A stretch of 64,000 nt of DNA from Ardenticatenaceae bacterium (GCA_020634455.1 JACKBQ010000002.1:1550001-1614000), one strand, 5' to 3'. Counted from the stretch's first letter, positions 44,816 through 54,240 are shown. The notes: generated by a model not told the origin, from the sequence alone. Numbers and translations: made by a program.

Positions 44816-45535
44816 TCACACATTGCAAATTGTAGTGCCAATAGATTCACCCATCAGGTAACGCTTTACGCTGTTTTCTTGCCAAAAATTCAGCACAACA
44901 ATCGGCAAGTCATTATCCATGCAAAGGGAAACGGCCGTGCTATCCATCACCCTCAAACGCATATTCAAAAAATCAATATACGAAATTTGTTCAAACCGTC
45001 TGGCATTCGGGTTTTCCTCAGGATCGTCATCATAAATAGCATCAACTTTGGTTGCCTTAATCAGCACATCCGCCCCAATTTCCATCGCCCGCAACGCCCC
45101 GGCAGAATCAGTAGTAAAGTACGGATTGCCCGTACCCCCACCAAAAATTACCACGCGACCTTTGTCTAAATGGCGCATTGCCCGCAAGCGAATATACGGC
45201 TCGGCAATCGTGCGCATCTCTATTGCTGTTTGTACACGGGTAACAACGCCCTCCCGCTCCAAAGCATCCTGCAAGGCTAACGCATTCATCACGGTAGCTA
45301 TCATCCCAATATGATCAGCAGAAGAGCGAGCCATCCCCATAGCGCTGCCCACAGAACCACGCCACAAATTTCCCCCGCCAATGACAACAGCCACCTGGAT
45401 GCCCAAATCGTATACATTCTTCACGACCTGCGCTACTTCAGTTGCCCTAATAGGATCAATTCCATAACCGTTAGGCCCGGCTAAAGCTTCACCACCCATC
45501 TTAAGTAATACGCGACTATACCGAACTGATGACAT
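44816..45535 (-). CDS. pyrH: Uridylate kinase
   Basis: 239 residues of the amino-acid-kinase fold: LLKMGGEALAGPNGYGIDP (nucleotide loop), VVIGGGNLWRG, ADHIGMIATVMNALALQDAL, VVIFGGGTGNPYFTTDSAG, and DVLIKATKVDAIYDDDPEENP. It phosphorylates UMP to UDP. The ATG at 45533-45535 gives the usual N-terminus; a longer open frame to 45610 runs back through the tsf terminator and is rejected. GGAG lies about 11 nt upstream. Confidence 0.95.
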   Translation of the reverse strand: MSSVRYSRVLLKMGGEALAGPNGYGIDPIRATEVAQVVKNVYDLGIQVAVVIGGGNLWRGSVGSAMGMARSSADHIGMIATVMNALALQDALEREGVVTRVQTAIEMRTIAEPYIRLRAMRHLDKGRVVIFGGGTGNPYFTTDSAGALRAMEIGADVLIKATKVDAIYDDDPEENPNARRFEQISYIDFLNMRLRVMDSTAVSLCMDNDLPIVVLNFWQENSVKRYLMGESIGTTICNV

Positions 45536-45569
45536 ATGAGTTGACTCCAATTGTGTGGATATGTGACCT

Positions 45570-45602
45570 AAAAACGGGGCGCTCAATGAGCGCCCCGTTT
45601 TT
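45570..45602 (-). terminator. Strong intrinsic terminator after tsf
   Basis: AAAAACGGGGCGCTC (45570-45584), a 3-nt loop and GAGCGCCCCGTTTTT (45588-45602) form a perfect 15-bp stem ending in a T-run on the minus strand (and an A-run on the other side, so it is bidirectional). It separates tsf from pyrH, so pyrH needs readthrough or its own promoter in the 30 bp left. Confidence 0.85.
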
Positions 45603-45624
45603 AACATCATTCAAAAACTTCTGT

Positions 45625-46221
45625 TTATTCCTCACCCAATTCGTAGCGGGCAAATCGTTTTACAACAATATTCTCACCCGTCTTCCGAATTGAATCAGTA
45701 ATCAAATCTTTAATCTTAACCTTGTCATCTTTTACAAACGGCTGTTCAAGCAGACAAAATTCTTCATAGAATTTGGACATACGCCCGGTAACAATTTTGT
45801 CCACAACCTGCTCGGGCTTTCCTTCTGCCAAAGCCTGGTTGCGCAAAACCTCCGTCTCGCGATCCAGTTCATCTGTCGGAACCTCATCCTTGGTAATGTA
45901 TTGTGGGCTCATGGCTGCGATGTGCAAAGCCAAATCGTGGGCTAAATTGGTGAATTCTTCATTACGCGCCACAAAATCGGTCTCACAGTTTAGCTCTAAA
46001 ATGACACCAACGCGGTTGCCAGGGTGGGCATACAGTTCAATAACGCCCTCGCTGGCCTCACGACCAGACCGCTTGGCGGCACGTGCAGCGCCTTTCTCAC
46101 GTAAAGAATCTACCGCTTTATCAAAATCGCCACCGGAAGCTTCTAAAGCTTTCTTGGCATCTAACACACCTGCGCCGGTTGCTTCGCGCAGTTCTTTTAC
46201 CATTTGAGTCGTAATTTTCAT
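45625..46221 (-). CDS. tsf: Elongation factor Ts
   Basis: 198 residues, the short type of EF-Ts lacking part of the second dimerisation module. UBA-like LREATGAGVLDAKKALEASGGD, the core EF-Tu contact ILELNCETDFVARNEEF (TDFV), and a C-terminal helical part. It exchanges GDP on EF-Tu. It follows rpsB by 26 bp and is closed by a strong terminator. AGGAG lies some 12 nt before the ATG. Confidence 0.95.
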   Translation of the reverse strand: MKITTQMVKELREATGAGVLDAKKALEASGGDFDKAVDSLREKGAARAAKRSGREASEGVIELYAHPGNRVGVILELNCETDFVARNEEFTNLAHDLALHIAAMSPQYITKDEVPTDELDRETEVLRNQALAEGKPEQVVDKIVTGRMSKFYEEFCLLEQPFVKDDKVKIKDLITDSIRKTGENIVVKRFARYELGEE

Positions 46222-46247
46222 TTTTGTTGTATTGCTCCTAAACTAAA

Positions 46248-47147
46248 TTACTCGTCGTCATCCGAATCTTCGTCAAAATCACCATCATAGTCGTCAGACT
46301 CTTCTGCAACATCGTCTTCGTCATCGTCTGCATCGGCGGCAGCTTCACGCATTTTAGCCAGCGTAGATTCACCAAGCAGAACCTCATCATCCTCATCTTC
46401 CATGCCGTCGAAATTGGCCCCATAGCTGCCTACATCAGTAATTTCTTCGTCAGTATTTTCGGCACGAAGAGCCATACCTTCGATAGCGGCATCGGCCATT
46501 TTGCCTACGATGAGTTTGATAGCACGAATGGCATCATCGTTAGAAGGGATGAGGTAATCAATGTCATCCGGGTCGCAGTTGGTATCTACCAAAGCAATGA
46601 CGGGGATTCCGAGGATGTTGGCTTCGCGTACGGCCGTTTCCTCATGATTAATATCCACAATAAAAAGCAAATCCGGCACGCCTTTCATGTCGCGGATACC
46701 GCCCAAACGCATGTTTAGCTTTTCAATTTCGCGCTCCACCCGCAAACGCTCTCGCTTCTTCAGCAGATCGAAATCACCTTCGGCCTGGCGCTTTTCCAAA
46801 CGCTTCAGGTAATCAATTCGCTGGCGAATGGTCTGCCAGTTGGTCAGTGTGCCACCCAGCCAACGCTCGTTGACATAAGGCTGGCGTGCCCGCCCAGCTT
46901 CAGTAGCGACTGTGTCTTGCGCCTGACGCTTGGTACCCACAAACAACACCGAGCCACCTTCTGTTACGGTGTCACGAATGACATTGTAGGCATCTTCAAT
47001 CATGCCTAAAGTTTGTTGCAAATCAATAATGTGGATGCCGTTTCGCTCCGTAAAGATGTATGGTTTCATCTTTGGATTCCAACGACGAGTTCTGTGTCCG
47101 AAATGCACGCCAGTTTCTAGCAGTGCTTTCATTGAAACAACGGCCAT
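46248..47147 (-). CDS. rpsB: Ribosomal protein uS2 with long acidic tail
   Basis: 299 residues versus about 230-260 normally. The core includes LLETGVHFGHRTRRWNPKMKPYIF, TKRQAQDTVATEA, YVNERWLGGTLTNWQTIRQRI, and DINHEETAVREANILGIPVIALVDTNCDPDDIDYLIP, then the usual N-D-D-A-I-R segment. The last about 70 residues are rich in Asp and Glu (ADADDDEDDVAEESDDYDGD) and not part of the ribosomal fold. AAGGAG precedes the ATG. The gene begins a long transcript with tsf; its promoter and about 240-nt leader lie at 47148-47413. Confidence 0.96.
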   Translation of the reverse strand: MAVVSMKALLETGVHFGHRTRRWNPKMKPYIFTERNGIHIIDLQQTLGMIEDAYNVIRDTVTEGGSVLFVGTKRQAQDTVATEAGRARQPYVNERWLGGTLTNWQTIRQRIDYLKRLEKRQAEGDFDLLKKRERLRVEREIEKLNMRLGGIRDMKGVPDLLFIVDINHEETAVREANILGIPVIALVDTNCDPDDIDYLIPSNDDAIRAIKLIVGKMADAAIEGMALRAENTDEEITDVGSYGANFDGMEDEDDEVLLGESTLAKMREAAADADDDEDDVAEESDDYDGDFDEDSDDDE

Positions 47148-47413
47148 AGGGGTATTCTCCTTTGTTTGTTTTGTCGCAGACCAGGTAAAAATTTAGCCTG
47201 CGCGTCCACACCCTTCAACCAGACAAACACTTACATGGCCAACAAATGCACAGGGTAACCAGAAGTGTTGCGGCCCCCAACACAAATGAATGCAAGCACA
47301 ATTTGCCTGTCCAGGTGTGTGTGTAATTGGTAATGATTCTTTGGGAATCTAAATGATGTCAGCAATCGCTTGCTGGCAACGCAGAATTATAGCGAAACTG
47401 ATTTTTTGCGCAA
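47148..47413 (-). promoter_or_regulatory. rpsB promoter and leader
   Basis: On the minus strand TATAAT at 47386-47391 follows, with a 16-bp spacer, a weak -35 (TTGCGC, 47408-47413). The leader of about 230 nt contains a hairpin with stem GTGTTG/CAACAC (47265-47283) beside a TGGTTACCC stretch. Leaders of rpsB bind S2 for feedback in several phyla; whether this one does is unknown. Confidence 0.5.
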
Positions 47414-47456
47414 ACTTCGCGCTAATAGCCACCAGGGTTTTTCAGTTTTACTGAAC

Positions 47457-47602
47457 AGGACGCGGATGAACGCGGAAAACGCGGATAAAAAGGTCCTAAT
47501 CCGCGTTTATCTGCGCTAGTCCGCGTCCTTTTTTGCTTAATTTGGATTTACTGAAAAGCCGCAAATTGCCACAGAGAAAACATCTCTGTGGCTAGAAATG
47601 GC
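47457..47602. repeat. Foldback repeat and 3' hairpin downstream of metK
   Basis: The CGCGGAT word repeat (AGGACGCGGATGAACGCGGA mirrored by TCCGCGTTTATCTGCGCTAG, then TCCGCGTCCT) spans 47457-47533. Nearer metK, GCCACAGAGA and TCTCTGTGGC (47578-47602) form a 10-bp stem right after the stop. No gene is seen in 47414-47607. Confidence 0.7.
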
Positions 47603-47607
47603 AAAGA

Positions 47608-48834
47608 TTAAGCGGCAACGGCCGTAAATGCTTTAGCCGCCTCGCGCAAAGCAGCCGCCCGATTGGTGTTTTCCCACGGGGCATCAATATCGTTGCGACC
47701 AAAATGGCCATAAGCGGCCGTTTTGCGGTAGATGGGCCGCCGCAAATCCAAATCACGAATAATTGCACCAGGGCGCAAATCAAAATGAGCCTCAATTAGT
47801 TCAACTAGCTGGTCCGAGCTGTAATCAGACGTGTCAAACGTTTCCACGTTGATGCTCACCGGCTCCGCAACACCAATGGCGTAAGCCAACTGCACCTCGC
47901 ATCGTTCTGCCAAGCCAGCAGCGACCAGGTTTTTGGCCACCCAACGCGCCGCATACGCTGCGCTGCGGTCTACTTTTGTACAATCCTTCCCGCTAAACGC
48001 GCCACCGCCATGCCGCCCCATACCCCCGTATGTATCAACGATGATCTTGCGGCCAGTTACACCAGCATCGCCCATTGGGCCACCCACAACAAACCGGCCC
48101 GTTGGGTTCACAAAAATGCGCAATTTCTCATCAACCAAATCGGCTGGCAAGACTGGCTTAATCACATGCTCAATGATGCCCGCGCGAATGGCGTCGTTGT
48201 TTACGTCTGGGGCGTGCTGGGTGCTGATGAGTACGGTGTCTACTCGCTTGGGCTTGCCGTAACTGTACTCGATGGTGACCTGCGCCTTCCCGTCTGGGCG
48301 TACCCACGGCAGCGTCCCATTGCGTCGCACGTCGCTCAGGCGGCGGGTTAGCAAATGTGCCAGATGGATTGGCAAGGGCATCAGCGTTTCGGTTTCGTTG
48401 CAGGCGTAGCCAAACATCATGCCCTGGTCACCAGCACCTAACGCCTCAATTTCCGCTTCCGAGGTGCCGTTGTCCCGGTATTCCAACGCGCGATCCACCC
48501 CTTGGGCAATATCTGGGCTTTGGCTGGCAATGGCAGACTGTACGCCACAGGTATTGCCGTCAAACCCTTTTTCGCTGCTGTCGAAACCAATTTCTACTAC
48601 AACCTGGCGCACAAGCTTGTCAAAATCCACAAAGGCCGTGGTGCTAATTTCGCCCAGCAGCAGCACAAACCCGGTTTTGATGGCAGTTTCGCAGGCCACG
48701 CGGGCAGTGGGGTCTTGAGCCAGCAAGGCATCCAGCACAGCATCGCTAATTTGATCGCACATTTTGTCGGGATGGCCTTCCGTTACCGACTCTGAAGTGA
48801 ATAAGAGACTGGGAGCTTTTGTAAAAGATGTCAT
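47608..48834 (-). CDS. metK: S-adenosylmethionine synthetase
   Basis: 408 residues with FTSESVTEGHPDKMCDQISD at the N-terminus (the catalytic GHPDK loop), GAGDQGMMFGYA, the GGAFSGKDCTKVDRSAAYAAR phosphate-binding loop, and a normal C-terminal end. It makes SAM from methionine and ATP. GGAGGT precedes the ATG. A SAM-I riboswitch with a terminator and a consensus promoter controls it (48906-49116), giving simple product feedback. SAM users nearby include RlmN, QueA and the methyltransferase at 59183. Confidence 0.97.
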   Translation of the reverse strand: MTSFTKAPSLLFTSESVTEGHPDKMCDQISDAVLDALLAQDPTARVACETAIKTGFVLLLGEISTTAFVDFDKLVRQVVVEIGFDSSEKGFDGNTCGVQSAIASQSPDIAQGVDRALEYRDNGTSEAEIEALGAGDQGMMFGYACNETETLMPLPIHLAHLLTRRLSDVRRNGTLPWVRPDGKAQVTIEYSYGKPKRVDTVLISTQHAPDVNNDAIRAGIIEHVIKPVLPADLVDEKLRIFVNPTGRFVVGGPMGDAGVTGRKIIVDTYGGMGRHGGGAFSGKDCTKVDRSAAYAARWVAKNLVAAGLAERCEVQLAYAIGVAEPVSINVETFDTSDYSSDQLVELIEAHFDLRPGAIIRDLDLRRPIYRKTAAYGHFGRNDIDAPWENTNRAAALREAAKAFTAVAA

Positions 48835-48905
48835 GAAGATTTACCTCCGATGGTAAGTTGTGAACTGCAACTTATTCATTGCCGTTCACCTAAAATTTTG
48901 GCATG

Positions 48906-49048
48906 AAAAAAGCCTCTTGACAGGCAAGAGGCTCGCATTTGTTGCTATTACCTCTTATCTCTCAGCGATTGCTGACGGACTTAGCACCTTCCCAATTTGG
49001 GGGTTGCTGCAGCTTCACCGGGCCGATCCCTCTGCTGCTCCTGATAAG
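48906..49048 (-). ncRNA. SAM-I riboswitch (S box) with intrinsic terminator, upstream of metK
   Basis: Read on the minus strand from 49048: CTTATC...GCAGAGGGATCGGCCC, GAAGCTGCAGCAACC, then AAGGTGCTAA and GC...GCTGAGAGATAAGAG. These are the conserved P1 halves, the AGGGA and GGCAACC-type core and the GGTGC element of the SAM-I aptamer. P1 pairs CTTATC with GATAAG. A 9-bp stem AGCCTCTTG/CAAGAGGCT (48911-48933) followed by TTTTTT (48906-48911) is the expression-platform terminator, about 70 nt before the metK ATG. SAM binding should favour termination. Confidence 0.93.
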
Positions 49049-49088
49049 ATTGTGAATGAGACTTGTTAAAAAATGTACAAGTAATTTG

Positions 49089-49116
49089 AGTATAGCGAAT
49101 TGGATAAAAGTGTCAA
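49089..49116 (-). promoter_or_regulatory. Consensus sigma-70 promoter of metK
   Basis: Minus-strand TTGACA (49111-49116), 16 bp, TATACT (49089-49094). Transcription should begin near 49082, about 35 nt before the riboswitch P1. Confidence 0.85.
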
Positions 49117-49132
49117 GCGAAAAACGGCCGTA

Positions 49133-49924
49133 TCACAACCAGGTCTCCGGCGGCTCAGGCATTCCTAATATGTTATACCCGGCATCCACGTACACCACTT
49201 CTCCGGTGACGCCGCTGCTCAGATCGCTGCACAGCCAAAGAGCGGTTTTGCCAACTTCCTCCTGCGTCACATTGCGGCGCAGTGGGGAGCGTTCTTCTGT
49301 GTATTTGAGCATTTTGCGGAAGCCCGCAATGCCTGCAGCCGACAGTGTTTTGATTGGCCCAGCGGAGATGGCATTAACCCGGATGTTTTGCGGCCCCAAA
49401 TCTGCCGCCAGGTAGCGGGTGCTAGCTTCTAGAGCTGCTTTGGCGACGCCCATCACGTTGTAGTGCGGCACAGCTTTCTCTGCACCATAGTAAGTCAGCG
49501 AGATAATGCTGCCTCCGTCGGTCATCAAGGGAACGGCCGCACGGGTAAGGGCAACCAGGCTGTACACACTCACATCCATCGCCAACTGAAAACCGTCGCG
49601 ACTGGTTTCTACAAAGGTACCGGACAAATCTTCACGTTTGGCGTGGGCAATGGCGTGAACCAGAATGTCAATTTTGCCAAAATGGTCGCCAGCTTTTTTG
49701 AATACGGCCGTAATTTCCTCATCATTTTCAATATTGCACTCTTCTACAAATTCCACGCCTAGCTCTTCGGCCAACGGCCGTACGCGCCGCTCTAGCTGCT
49801 CAAACCCATAGCTAAAACCCAGCTCGCAGCCATGCTCATGCAGCGCCTGGGCTATGCCCCAGGCGATTGAATTTTTATTGGCAAGGCCAAAAATGAGCGC
49901 TTTTTTTCCTTCAAGTAATTTCAT
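49133..49924 (-). CDS. fabI: Enoyl-[acyl-carrier-protein] reductase (NADH), FabI type
   Basis: 263 residues. The atypical SDR cofactor motif GLANKNSIAWGIA and the SLTYYGAEKAVPHYNVMGVAKAALEASTRY stretch (Tyr-x6-Lys catalytic pair) identify FabI, with INAISAGPIKTLSAAGI behind it. It performs the last reduction in each fatty-acid elongation round and is a known triclosan target class. GAGGAGAAA precedes the ATG. It is transcribed toward metK, but metK has its own promoter in the gap. Confidence 0.95.
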   Translation of the reverse strand: MKLLEGKKALIFGLANKNSIAWGIAQALHEHGCELGFSYGFEQLERRVRPLAEELGVEFVEECNIENDEEITAVFKKAGDHFGKIDILVHAIAHAKREDLSGTFVETSRDGFQLAMDVSVYSLVALTRAAVPLMTDGGSIISLTYYGAEKAVPHYNVMGVAKAALEASTRYLAADLGPQNIRVNAISAGPIKTLSAAGIAGFRKMLKYTEERSPLRRNVTQEEVGKTALWLCSDLSSGVTGEVVYVDAGYNILGMPEPPETWL

Positions 49925-49941
49925 TATTTCTCCTCGTAGTT

Positions 49942-50000
49942 AAACCTCCGGGAGGCTTCAGCAGCGATCCATGTTGCGCGCCAAACCTCCCGGAGGTTGG
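49942..50000. repeat. 59-bp CCTCCGGGAGG foldback repeat, copy 1
   Basis: AAACCTCCGGGAGG at the left and AAACCTCCCGGAGGTTGG at the right bracket a shared centre (CGATC..TGTT..CGC). It is nearly the same length and layout as the copy at 63655-63713, including both ends. Confidence 0.85.
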
Positions 50001-50021
50001 TTTTCTTACCACCAATCTCTT

Positions 50022-50645
50022 TTATTTTGAGACGAACGGGTTGCCTGCCAGCCAATACCGCCAGGGCATAGAAAGCCACGGTTCTGGCGTTTTGCCCAGC
50101 CCGATGCGAGGGCCAGTGGCGATTTGGCTTTGGGGCAATGCGGGTGCCTCTTCAATCCATATAACCCCACCCGGCTGGCAAAGGTTTGCCGCATTATGAG
50201 ATTTGTTAATAGCCAAAGCCTGGGTGAGCTTGGCCGGGCCGTTGGTTAGCTGTTGCAACGGCCGTTCCCCACGTAGTTCCATCATCTCTTCAACCCCGTC
50301 CACCGGCTGCAAAGCCCGAATGAGGACAGCATTGGGCTGCCCCGGTTGGCCTGTGACCACATTAAACAACCAATGAATACCGTAGGTGAAGTAAACGTAG
50401 GCATAACCAGCTGGGCCAAACATAACGGCCGTTCGCGGGGTGGGCTGGGCATTGTTGGCGCGTTCCCCGTGGCAAGCCAGGTCACGTTCTTCGCCATCGC
50501 AGTACGCTTCTGTTTCTACAATGATGCCGCTGAGGATACGGCCGTTCAACTGACGAACCAGCTTTTTACCTAGCAGTTCTTGCGCCACCTGGCGGGCAGG
50601 CCGCGCATAAAAAGCAACAGGAAGCTGATTATGGTGAGGTGTCAT
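50022..50645 (-). CDS. 3-methyladenine DNA glycosylase (AAG/MPG type)
   Basis: About 207 residues, the usual AAG size. RPARQVAQELLGKKLVRQL, ETEAYCDGEERDLACHG (catalytic Glu in ETEAY), then NAVLIRALQP and LTNGPAKLTQALAI, all in family order. It removes alkylated or deaminated purines in base-excision repair. The ATG at 50643-50645 overlaps the upstream histidine kinase stop by 17 bp, so the two are probably co-transcribed. A start 4 codons upstream is also open. Confidence 0.93.
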   Translation of the reverse strand: MTPHHNQLPVAFYARPARQVAQELLGKKLVRQLNGRILSGIIVETEAYCDGEERDLACHGERANNAQPTPRTAVMFGPAGYAYVYFTYGIHWLFNVVTGQPGQPNAVLIRALQPVDGVEEMMELRGERPLQQLTNGPAKLTQALAINKSHNAANLCQPGGVIWIEEAPALPQSQIATGPRIGLGKTPEPWLSMPWRYWLAGNPFVSK

Positions 50646-53600
50646 CCAGAGTACCATCAGTTACTTGTGGCTGTACCAGCGGTAGCAACACAGTGAAACA
50701 ACTTCCCTTGCCCACTTCGCTTTCCAGACTTATGCGCCCGCTGTACTGGTCTAGCAATTCACGTACGATGGCCAAGCCCAGCCCATTACCGGGCAGCCCA
50801 GTCTCTACTGCTTCAGCGCCACGGAAAAACCGGTCGAAAACAAACGGCCGTTCCGTCTGCGGAATACCGGACCCATTATCACACACATCCAATTGCAAAT
50901 GCTGGGAATCCCCTTCCGGCCAGGCCACGGTTACATGAACATATCCCCCCTCCGGAGTGTATAACAACCCATTTTCAACCAACCGCGATAATATTTTTTC
51001 TAGTTGGTAAGATTCCATATACACTTGCGGCAGCAGCTGACACACATTGCCAGCCAAATCTAGTTTTAGTTCCTTATTTTCGCGCTCCGCCCGCTCCATA
51101 AAAGGTGGCCAAAAACTATTCCAAACATCGCAAAAATCAGCCGAGGCATCTGGGCTAGGCGCAGATTCGGCATCCAGGCGCGAAATATCCAGCAAATCTT
51201 GGATCAGGCGTGCCAGGCGATCAATTTCGTAATGCAACACAGAAAAATAACGTGGGAATTTTTCCGGGCGGCCCTTTTTCAGCAGGCTGACATACGTTTT
51301 GATATTGGTCAGTGGTGTGCGTAATTGGTGAGATACATTGGCAATAAATTCCGTTTTTAGCCGCTCCAACTCCTTTAGCCTGGTAATATCTGACTGAACG
51401 CTTACATAGCCAGTTGCCTTGCCCTGTGTGTCTGAAATGGGCGTAATAGTTACGGCCACATCATAAACATGGCCGTGCTTGTGCTTATTGATAAACTCAC
51501 CCGTCCAGCTCCGCTGGCTCAGCAAACAATTCCACATTTCCTCATAGACGAAAAGTGGCACTTGCCCACTACCCAATAAGCGCGGATTCTGGTTAATTAG
51601 TTCTTTACGGGCATAACCACTTTGCCGCTCCATTGCGGGATTCGCATAAAGGATATATCCGTCAATATCTGTCAGGATGATTCCCTCACCTGCGCTTTCT
51701 AGAATGGCAAACAGTCTGTCGCGCTCCAGCTTTAATTCGGTCGTGCGCTGCGCGACCAATTCAGCCAGGCCATCCGCCTGAACCCGCAGGTCTTCGTAAA
51801 GTTTGGCACGCTCTAAAACGGCCGAAATATTGGCAGCCAGCGTCGTTAAAAAATCAATATCCCGTCTGGAGAAATCGTCGAGCTTTCTGCTAGCAGCATT
51901 CACGATCCCAATTACCTTATTATCTACCCTTAGGGGAATAGCAACCTCAGATAAAACTGTCGGCTCAAAGTCAAAGTAATAGGGATCTTCCTTCACATTT
52001 GGGGCGTAGTAAGGTTCTCCGGTTTCCAGTACGTGCCCGGTAATACCTTTGTTTGCTGGCAGCACAAAATGTACCGGATGGGAAAAAGAGCCTCGATAGG
52101 ATTTGTGGAATTTAAAGGTAACGGTTTCGGGATCATACAAAATAAAGCCGAAGTAGTTGGGATACAGGTCATAACTAACCAGGTTGGTAGCTTTTTCCAA
52201 AAACTGATCAATTTTGAGGGTAACGGCCGATTCTTGAGAAACCTGATTCAAAACAGCGAGCTCTTTAGCCTGGCGGGCTGTTTCCACCGCTAGCCGTGCA
52301 TTTTCAATGGCTACGGCGGCCTGATTAGCAAAAGCGGCCACAGTACGGCCGTCTTCAGCCGAATAATGATTTGCCACATTGCTGTCTACACACAACAAAC
52401 CAATCGTCTCCCCTTTTACCCTCATCAACGCCCCAATCCAGGCTTGAATAGATGCCAACGCCTCTTTTTCTATCCAGTTGGGGTCTTCAGACACATTTTG
52501 AATCACTGACCACCCAGGCGTGCCTTCCAATTTTAAATCTATACTTTCAGCAGAAAGCGTAATGCCTATTTGCTCAAAAATTGCCTCATCAAAGCCACGC
52601 GAAGCCACCATCACAAACTGTTGAACACTGGCGTCATACAAAAACAGGGAGGCCGAATCAAATAAAATCACCTGGCCCAGCAATTCAAAAATTTGGTCAT
52701 ACACAACTTCTAGCGGCAAGCTGGCTGTAAGCATAGCCCCAACTCGTTGCAGCGTCTGGCTTAACTGCAACTGACGACGTTCATTGGCAAATAGGCGTGC
52801 ATTTTCAATGGCAATGGCAGTTTGGTTAGCAACTCCCTGCAAAATCGCAATTTCTTCAGCAGAATATATACGTGGCTCACCCCAATGATGAATATGCAGC
52901 GTCCCCATCGGCCGATCTTGCGTTTTTAGCGGCACGCACACAATGGAACGCAAGCCAGCCCGCATCTTGGCGGCCGTAAATTCATTCAAAAAAGGAATTT
53001 GTCGCAAATCAGAGACAATAATTGGCTCGCCCCCCTCCAAAGCTAATTGTCCTGTAAATATTTCATCAATCTTTAAACGTTTGCCTTTGGGCATAATGGC
53101 AAGGGCTTCATTGGCACTCCAGGACAATATCGGTTCAAGCCAAACGCCATCCTCGCTAACAATCGAAATCACACAGTTGTGTACGTCATTTAAATAAACA
53201 CGCAAAATCTCCATGACGCGCGTCAATATTTCATCCCGATCCAGACTGCTTGAGACAAATTCAGCCACGTCCAACAAAATTTCTGCTTCTCGACGACGTC
53301 TGGCTTCAGCCTGAAAGAGCTGCGCGCGCGTTACGGCAATGGCGGTTTGCTGGGCAATTGCCTGGCATAGCTCCAAATCGCTGTCAGAAAATTCGCGGCG
53401 TTGGCGATGATCTATCAACTCAAAACAGCCAATGACGCCATTGGATATTAGCAAGGGAACATGCAAAATGGTGATGGCGTTGTGTGCCTGTAGGTGCTTT
53501 TGTTTCCAATCCGGCTCCTCACCTTCGCGAAGATGTGTCACCACAGGCACAGCTTTTTTTTGCCAACCCAAGCCATCAACCAAATTCGCTATTTGAGTGC

Positions 53601-54240
53601 CTGAGTGTTCGTCCTGTAGATCAACCGGGTCATTCAAAACTGTGTAATGGGCTAATCGTGTGGCGGTGCCCCATACTGCATTCCAGTCCATTATGGAAAC
53701 GGCCGTTACATCAAAAACGGCCGCCAGCCGTTTTGCCAGGGCTTGCAACCGTAGGTGAATATCCAAATTTTCTGAAAGCAATTGCACCAGCTCCAGAAAA
53801 ATGCTGGTATATCCGGGAATGCCCACATGAAGCCCAACGGCCGTCTTAAAGTCGGTCACATCGGTCATCATACCGCACAGCCTTGGCTGGCCTTCTACTT
53901 GCAGCAGGCACACCTTATCACGGAACCAGCGCAAGGAACCATCGGCAGCCCGCAAGCGGTACTCAAGCTCTTGCAGTTCCTGGCTGGCAACGGCCGTAGC
54001 AAACAACGCCAACACTCGCTCCTTATCCCCGGAATATAAACGATCTGCCCAAAAAGACGGCCGTTGCCACACCGACAAAGGCACCCCCAACACCTTGGCG
54101 GCACACTGGCTCACATAAACCAGCTGATAGGTTTCCGGGTCTGCCACCCAAAAAACAATTTCCACGGTATTGGCAAAATCTTCAAAAAAATCAGGCCGTA
54201 GCGAAACCCCGAAACCTGCACTAGATTTGTCTTTACTCAT
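50629..54240 (-). CDS. Large soluble PAS/multi-GAF sensor histidine kinase
   Basis: 1203 residues without membrane helices. Order: an N-terminal PAS (about 15-130), four GAF-like domains (about 150-310, 325-480, 500-660 and 685-835), a second PAS (about 855-960), HisKA with His971 (NVSHQLRTPLTNI), and HATPase_c with N box (VENGLLYTPEGG), DNGSGIP and GNGLGLAIV. It senses small molecules or redox state through GAF/PAS and passes phosphate to an unknown regulator; an orphan single-domain receiver sits at 1995. AAGGC is near the ATG. It ends in overlap with the glycosylase gene. It carries at least six ACGGCCGT copies. Confidence 0.88.
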   Translation of the reverse strand: MSKDKSSAGFGVSLRPDFFEDFANTVEIVFWVADPETYQLVYVSQCAAKVLGVPLSVWQRPSFWADRLYSGDKERVLALFATAVASQELQELEYRLRAADGSLRWFRDKVCLLQVEGQPRLCGMMTDVTDFKTAVGLHVGIPGYTSIFLELVQLLSENLDIHLRLQALAKRLAAVFDVTAVSIMDWNAVWGTATRLAHYTVLNDPVDLQDEHSGTQIANLVDGLGWQKKAVPVVTHLREGEEPDWKQKHLQAHNAITILHVPLLISNGVIGCFELIDHRQRREFSDSDLELCQAIAQQTAIAVTRAQLFQAEARRRREAEILLDVAEFVSSSLDRDEILTRVMEILRVYLNDVHNCVISIVSEDGVWLEPILSWSANEALAIMPKGKRLKIDEIFTGQLALEGGEPIIVSDLRQIPFLNEFTAAKMRAGLRSIVCVPLKTQDRPMGTLHIHHWGEPRIYSAEEIAILQGVANQTAIAIENARLFANERRQLQLSQTLQRVGAMLTASLPLEVVYDQIFELLGQVILFDSASLFLYDASVQQFVMVASRGFDEAIFEQIGITLSAESIDLKLEGTPGWSVIQNVSEDPNWIEKEALASIQAWIGALMRVKGETIGLLCVDSNVANHYSAEDGRTVAAFANQAAVAIENARLAVETARQAKELAVLNQVSQESAVTLKIDQFLEKATNLVSYDLYPNYFGFILYDPETVTFKFHKSYRGSFSHPVHFVLPANKGITGHVLETGEPYYAPNVKEDPYYFDFEPTVLSEVAIPLRVDNKVIGIVNAASRKLDDFSRRDIDFLTTLAANISAVLERAKLYEDLRVQADGLAELVAQRTTELKLERDRLFAILESAGEGIILTDIDGYILYANPAMERQSGYARKELINQNPRLLGSGQVPLFVYEEMWNCLLSQRSWTGEFINKHKHGHVYDVAVTITPISDTQGKATGYVSVQSDITRLKELERLKTEFIANVSHQLRTPLTNIKTYVSLLKKGRPEKFPRYFSVLHYEIDRLARLIQDLLDISRLDAESAPSPDASADFCDVWNSFWPPFMERAERENKELKLDLAGNVCQLLPQVYMESYQLEKILSRLVENGLLYTPEGGYVHVTVAWPEGDSQHLQLDVCDNGSGIPQTERPFVFDRFFRGAEAVETGLPGNGLGLAIVRELLDQYSGRISLESEVGKGSCFTVLLPLVQPQVTDGTLDDTSP

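Noticed and set aside
45536..45610. N-terminal extension of pyrH
   Set aside because: The frame runs through the tsf terminator stem and lacks homology; the inner ATG matches the family.
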